Positions 4,903 through 7,190 of a DNA stretch of 7,190 nucleotides are shown here, in pieces. Each line of letters opens with the position of its first letter. Position 1 is the stretch's first letter. The translations under genes and the position numbers were made by a program. The notes below the pieces were generated by a model. It had not been told where the DNA came from and did no database searches. It saw nothing but the letters and a program-made list of their open reading frames with translations. Source of the DNA: Chloroflexota bacterium (GTDB lineage Bacteria > Chloroflexota > Anaerolineae > 4572-78); assembly GCA_024278015.1 (NCBI GenBank), contig JAJRUC010000335.1, positions 1-7,190 of the forward strand, in the 5' to 3' direction.

Positions 4903-5985
4903 ATGGAAACGCAATCGCAGCAGCGGCATTCCATTATCCGGGTCTTAACCATTGTCCAATGGATACTGCCGATTATCCTGTTCTTTCTGGCAGCCAGTTT
5001 TGAATTGGGAGAACACATTATATACGAACACGACAGCTTGTCTCCGGCGTTTATATCGGAAATGGCTATTTTCGGAGTCATCGGACCTGTCACAGTATGG
5101 ATGGTTTTGCGCTGGGTGCGGAGGAATCAGAAGCAGTTGGAAATTGCCAACATTCAGATTTATGAAATGAACGCCGAACTGGAAGGCCGGGTAGCGGAAC
5201 GCACCGCCGAACTGCGCGACAAAAACCAGAAGTTAAAGGAAGCCAACGAAGAATTGCAGGCGCTGGATGATTTGAAATCCGATTTTGTCTCGCTGGTATC
5301 GCACGAATTACGCGCCCCGCTGACCAATATCAATGGCGGCATTGAGCTGATTGCCCGCCACAAAGACAAACTGCCGGAGCGCAAACAGGCCGTGCTGGAT
5401 ATTCTGCGTGACGAAAGTGAACGCTTGACCCATCTGGTGCAAAATATTCTGGATGTTTCATTGCTGGAAACGGGGAAATTGCAGCCTGTTGCCGGGCCAA
5501 TCGCCCTCTCGCCCTTCCTGAATACCTTGCTGAAAAGCCGGATGCACACGCAAAATTATTACACCATCACCGTAAATGCGCCCCACGGCCTGCCCGCTGC
5601 CTGGGCGGACGAAACGCATCTGGCCGATGTGGTCATCAATCTGGTGGATAATTCCATCAAATATTCACCGGACGGCGGCGAAATTTCGGTGACGGCGCAA
5701 CAGGCAGATGATGAAATTATCATCGCCGTGCAAGACCGGGGCATCGGCATTCCACCGTATGCCCAAAAGCATCTGTTCAAACAATTTTATCGGGCCAACA
5801 ACAATAACAACCGCGAGGTATACGGCCACGGGCTGGGGTTGTATTTCTGCCGCAAGCTCATTGAAGCGCAAAACGGGAAAATTTGGGTGGAAAGCAGCGG
5901 CGCGCCCGGCGAAGGGTCTACTTTTTCAGTCAGTTTGCCGATTTGTGAACTATGGGATGATAATGACGCAGATACTCTTGATTGA
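4903..5985 (+). CDS. Membrane sensor histidine kinase
   Basis: A 360-residue kinase. Two membrane segments (about 14-32 and 51-71) flank a loop of only ~20 residues containing His38 and His43. This layout is typical of kinases that sense in or at the membrane rather than through a large external domain. A charged, probably coiled-coil linker (about 72-125) follows, with no visible PAS, GAF or HAMP domain. The dimerisation/phosphoacceptor box is SHELRAPLT with His134. The ATPase domain has the N box (NLVDNSIKYS, key Asn250), G1 (DRGIGIP, Asp278), F box (FKQFYR), G2 (GHGLGLYFC, about 308-316) and GEGSTF. All key residues are present, so the kinase should be active. A run of five Asn (299-303) sits in the ATP lid. 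The gene overlaps the response regulator by 23 nt and diverges from the cytochrome operon. The signal is unknown; redox or quinone state is a guess from the neighbours. Confidence 0.95.
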   Translation: METQSQQRHSIIRVLTIVQWILPIILFFLAASFELGEHIIYEHDSLSPAFISEMAIFGVIGPVTVWMVLRWVRRNQKQLEIANIQIYEMNAELEGRVAERTAELRDKNQKLKEANEELQALDDLKSDFVSLVSHELRAPLTNINGGIELIARHKDKLPERKQAVLDILRDESERLTHLVQNILDVSLLETGKLQPVAGPIALSPFLNTLLKSRMHTQNYYTITVNAPHGLPAAWADETHLADVVINLVDNSIKYSPDGGEISVTAQQADDEIIIAVQDRGIGIPPYAQKHLFKQFYRANNNNNREVYGHGLGLYFCRKLIEAQNGKIWVESSGAPGEGSTFSVSLPICELWDDNDADTLD

Positions 5986-6649
5986 TGACGACCCGTCACT
6001 GCATCATTTGCTGGTCCAATATCTGGAAGAAACCGGATTCTCTATGTTGCACGCGGAAAGCGGTCTGGCCGGCCTGAAGATACTGTTCGAACAGCGACCG
6101 CAGCTTATTTTGCTGGATGTGATGATGCCCAGGATGGATGGCTGGGAAGTCAGCAAGCGGATTCGGGAACTGACCGATGTGCCGATTGTTTTCCTGACCG
6201 CCAAAAGCGATGAAGCGAGCCGGCTGGAAGGGTTTCGGTTGGGCGCGGATGATTTTGTAGCCAAACCTTTCAGCTTTCCGGAGTTGGCCGCCCGCATAGA
6301 AGCCGTGCTGCGTCGCACCGGCAAGATTGTCCCCTCTAAAAAAACGGGCAATATCATGGTATGCGGCCCCTTTGAGCTTGACCAGGACCGCCGTCAGGCC
6401 ACCAAAAACGGCGCGCCGCTGGCGCTCACTCCCACCGAATACCATTTGCTGGAGGTGTTGATGAAACGCACCAACACCGTTTTTACCCAAACTCAATTGG
6501 TGACGGCGGTGTGGGGGCCGGAATACGCAAACGACACCGGCTACATTCGGCGGTATGTGTGGCATTTACGCCAAAAAATTGAAACCGACCCGAACAACCC
6601 GCAACACCTGCTCACTGAACGCGGATTCGGATACCGGTTTGTTCCCTGA
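5963..6649 (+). CDS. OmpR/PhoB-family response regulator
   Basis: A 228-residue, full-length regulator. The receiver domain (about 3-115) has the acidic cluster Asp8-Asp10, the phosphoacceptor Asp52 in LLDVMMP, Thr79 in FLTA and Lys101 in AKPFS. The C-terminal winged helix (about 130-226) shows LTPTEYHLLEVL, TQTQLVTAVWG, the recognition-helix region YIRRYVWHLRQKI and the terminal GFGYRF hairpin. All are standard for DNA-binding OmpR-type regulators. The start ATG at 5963 lies inside the kinase gene. An ATG two codons earlier (5957) is equally in frame, and neither has a strong ribosome binding site, so translation is probably coupled to the kinase. It is the cognate partner of that kinase by position. 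Likely targets are its own promoter and the divergent cytochrome operon, by inference. A MITE-like element begins just after its stop codon. Confidence 0.95.
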   Translation: MTQILLIDDDPSLHHLLVQYLEETGFSMLHAESGLAGLKILFEQRPQLILLDVMMPRMDGWEVSKRIRELTDVPIVFLTAKSDEASRLEGFRLGADDFVAKPFSFPELAARIEAVLRRTGKIVPSKKTGNIMVCGPFELDQDRRQATKNGAPLALTPTEYHLLEVLMKRTNTVFTQTQLVTAVWGPEYANDTGYIRRYVWHLRQKIETDPNNPQHLLTERGFGYRFVP

Positions 6650-6655
6650 AAAAGT

Positions 6656-6816
6656 CAGGACTTACACAGTTGCGGTAAATCATGGTGTTCTACCCCCTCC
6701 CCGCTTCGCGTCCCCCCTCAAGCGGGGGAGGAGCTAACTTCCCCCCGCTTGAGGGCGCGAAGCGGTTTCTTCATCAGGGACTGAGGGGGGTAAAATGCCG
6801 CAACTGCGTAAGTCCT
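6656..6816. mobile_element. MITE-like palindromic element between convergent genes
   Basis: About 160 bp with no transposase. The ends are 19-bp inverted repeats with one mismatch: AGGACTTACACAGTTGCGG at 6657-6675 and CCGCAACTGCGTAAGTCCT at 6798-6816. The inside carries a second GC-rich inverted repeat (6701-6765) and short TACCCCCTC-type repeats near each end. The direct repeat AAAAGT flanks the element (6650-6655 and 6817-6822), consistent with a 6-bp target duplication if the left boundary is C6656. It begins within 7 bases of the response regulator stop. The family of the mobilising transposase cannot be told here. An alternative reading is a non-mobile palindromic repeat family. Confidence 0.7.
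6701..6765. repeat. Internal GC-rich hairpin of the MITE-like element
   Basis: The left arm, about 6701-6728 (CCGCTTCGCG, then CTCAAGCGGGGG), is complementary to the right arm at about 6742-6765, apart from a few extra bases in the left arm. The loop is about 13 nt. It would fold strongly in RNA from either direction and could act as a bidirectional terminator for the response regulator and the convergent glucokinase, although no clear U tract follows on either side. Confidence 0.7.
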
Positions 6817-6848
6817 AAAAGTTTTAAAGTGGGGAATGTCTTTCTGAT

Positions 6849-7190
6849 TTATGGCCGATTCAGGTATTGCGCCGCCGCCAAAGCCGCCCCCACAATACCG
6901 GCTTCGTTCAACAGGCGGGCCGGCAACACCGGCGTTTGACGTTGAATATACGGTAAAAAATTTTGATGCTTTTTGCTTACTCCCCCGCCGATGATGAATA
7001 AATCCGGCGAAAACAACCGTTCCAGCCAGCGCAAATAGCGGTCTACCCGACCGGCCCACCGTTTCCAGGACAGGTCTTTTTCCTTCCGGATCCGGTCAGA
7101 AGCCCAGGCTTCGGCCTCCTTGCCCCCCTCAATCTCGATATGACCCAACTCGGTATTGGGAACCAGTCGCCCGTCAACAAATATCGCGCT
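6849..7190 (-). CDS. ppgK: Polyphosphate glucokinase, ROK family (C-terminal part)
   Basis: The last 113 codons of a gene entering from the right edge; the N-terminal ATP/polyphosphate loop is outside the window. The readable sequence has FVDGRLVPNTELGH, LSWKRWAGRVDRYL, PDLFIIGGGVSKK and LNEAGIVGAALAA. This series matches the C-terminal half of the polyphosphate-dependent glucokinases (EC 2.7.1.63), which phosphorylate glucose using polyphosphate and sometimes ATP. The ELGH segment is the conserved ROK sugar-binding region; the Cys-rich zinc motif of other ROK proteins is not seen in this part. The gene is convergent with the response regulator, with the MITE-like element between them, and has no visible link to the electron-transfer operon. 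A generic ROK glucokinase is the main alternative. Confidence 0.88.
   Translation of the reverse strand, partial: SAIFVDGRLVPNTELGHIEIEGGKEAEAWASDRIRKEKDLSWKRWAGRVDRYLRWLERLFSPDLFIIGGGVSKKHQNFLPYIQRQTPVLPARLLNEAGIVGAALAAAQYLNRP

Noticed and set aside
5708..5962. 85-codon N-terminal extension of the response regulator
   Set aside because: It overlaps the kinase ATPase domain in another frame, and receiver domains begin within a few residues of the MTQILLIDDD start.
6657..6816. Inverted repeats considered as a CRISPR fragment or an attachment site
   Set aside because: There are no regularly spaced direct repeats, no spacers and no integrase nearby; terminal inverted repeats with a nested hairpin fit a MITE-like element better.
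6682..6939. 85-codon plus-strand open frame across the palindromic element
   Set aside because: It consists of the inverted repeat plus sequence antisense to the glucokinase; no protein signature.

Overview
This 7.2 kb window reads as part of a bacterial chromosome, most plausibly Chloroflexota (Anaerolineae-like). That placement is an inference. It rests on a lipoprotein with a long Ala/Pro/Glu/Thr linker after the lipobox, a ROK-type polyphosphate glucokinase, GC-rich coding sequence with strong Shine-Dalgarno sites, and a GC-rich palindromic intergenic element. No rRNA or other phylogenetic marker is present to confirm it.

Layout. Positions 1-4717 carry a tight minus-strand operon for an exported electron-transfer complex. 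In transcription order it encodes a tetraheme c-type cytochrome lipoprotein (4717 to 3218), a diheme c-type cytochrome (3060 to 2476), a Tat-exported molybdopterin oxidoreductase of the PhsA/PsrA type (2474 to 90), and the start of a 4Fe-4S ferredoxin-type electron-transfer subunit (75 to 1) that runs off the left edge. The last three genes are nearly contiguous (1 and 14 nt apart). The first two are separated by a 157-nt gap holding a perfect 12-bp stem-loop. Divergent from this operon, on the plus strand, lies a two-component system: a membrane histidine kinase (4903-5985) and an OmpR/PhoB-type response regulator (5963-6649) overlapping by 23 nt, driven by a near-consensus sigma-70 promoter at 4846-4875. 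A ~160-bp MITE-like element with 19-bp terminal inverted repeats begins within a few bases of the regulator stop codon. Beyond it the 3' part of a convergent polyphosphate glucokinase gene (6849-7190) runs off the right edge.

How it may work. The molybdoenzyme fold, its ferredoxin-like partner and, probably, an NrfD-type membrane subunit beyond the left edge would form a quinone-linked complex on the outer face of the cytoplasmic membrane. The two cytochromes would carry electrons to or from it. The residue expected to ligate molybdenum, Cys in PhsA, is Asn here. The complex may therefore be a Mo-free or altered-chemistry relative, as seen in alternative complex III and Qrc, rather than a classical polysulfide or thiosulfate reductase. 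The divergent kinase/regulator pair is the obvious candidate controller. The most notable points are this Asn substitution, the gene combination, the internally duplicated cytochrome with a patch of near-identical DNA, and the MITE-like element.
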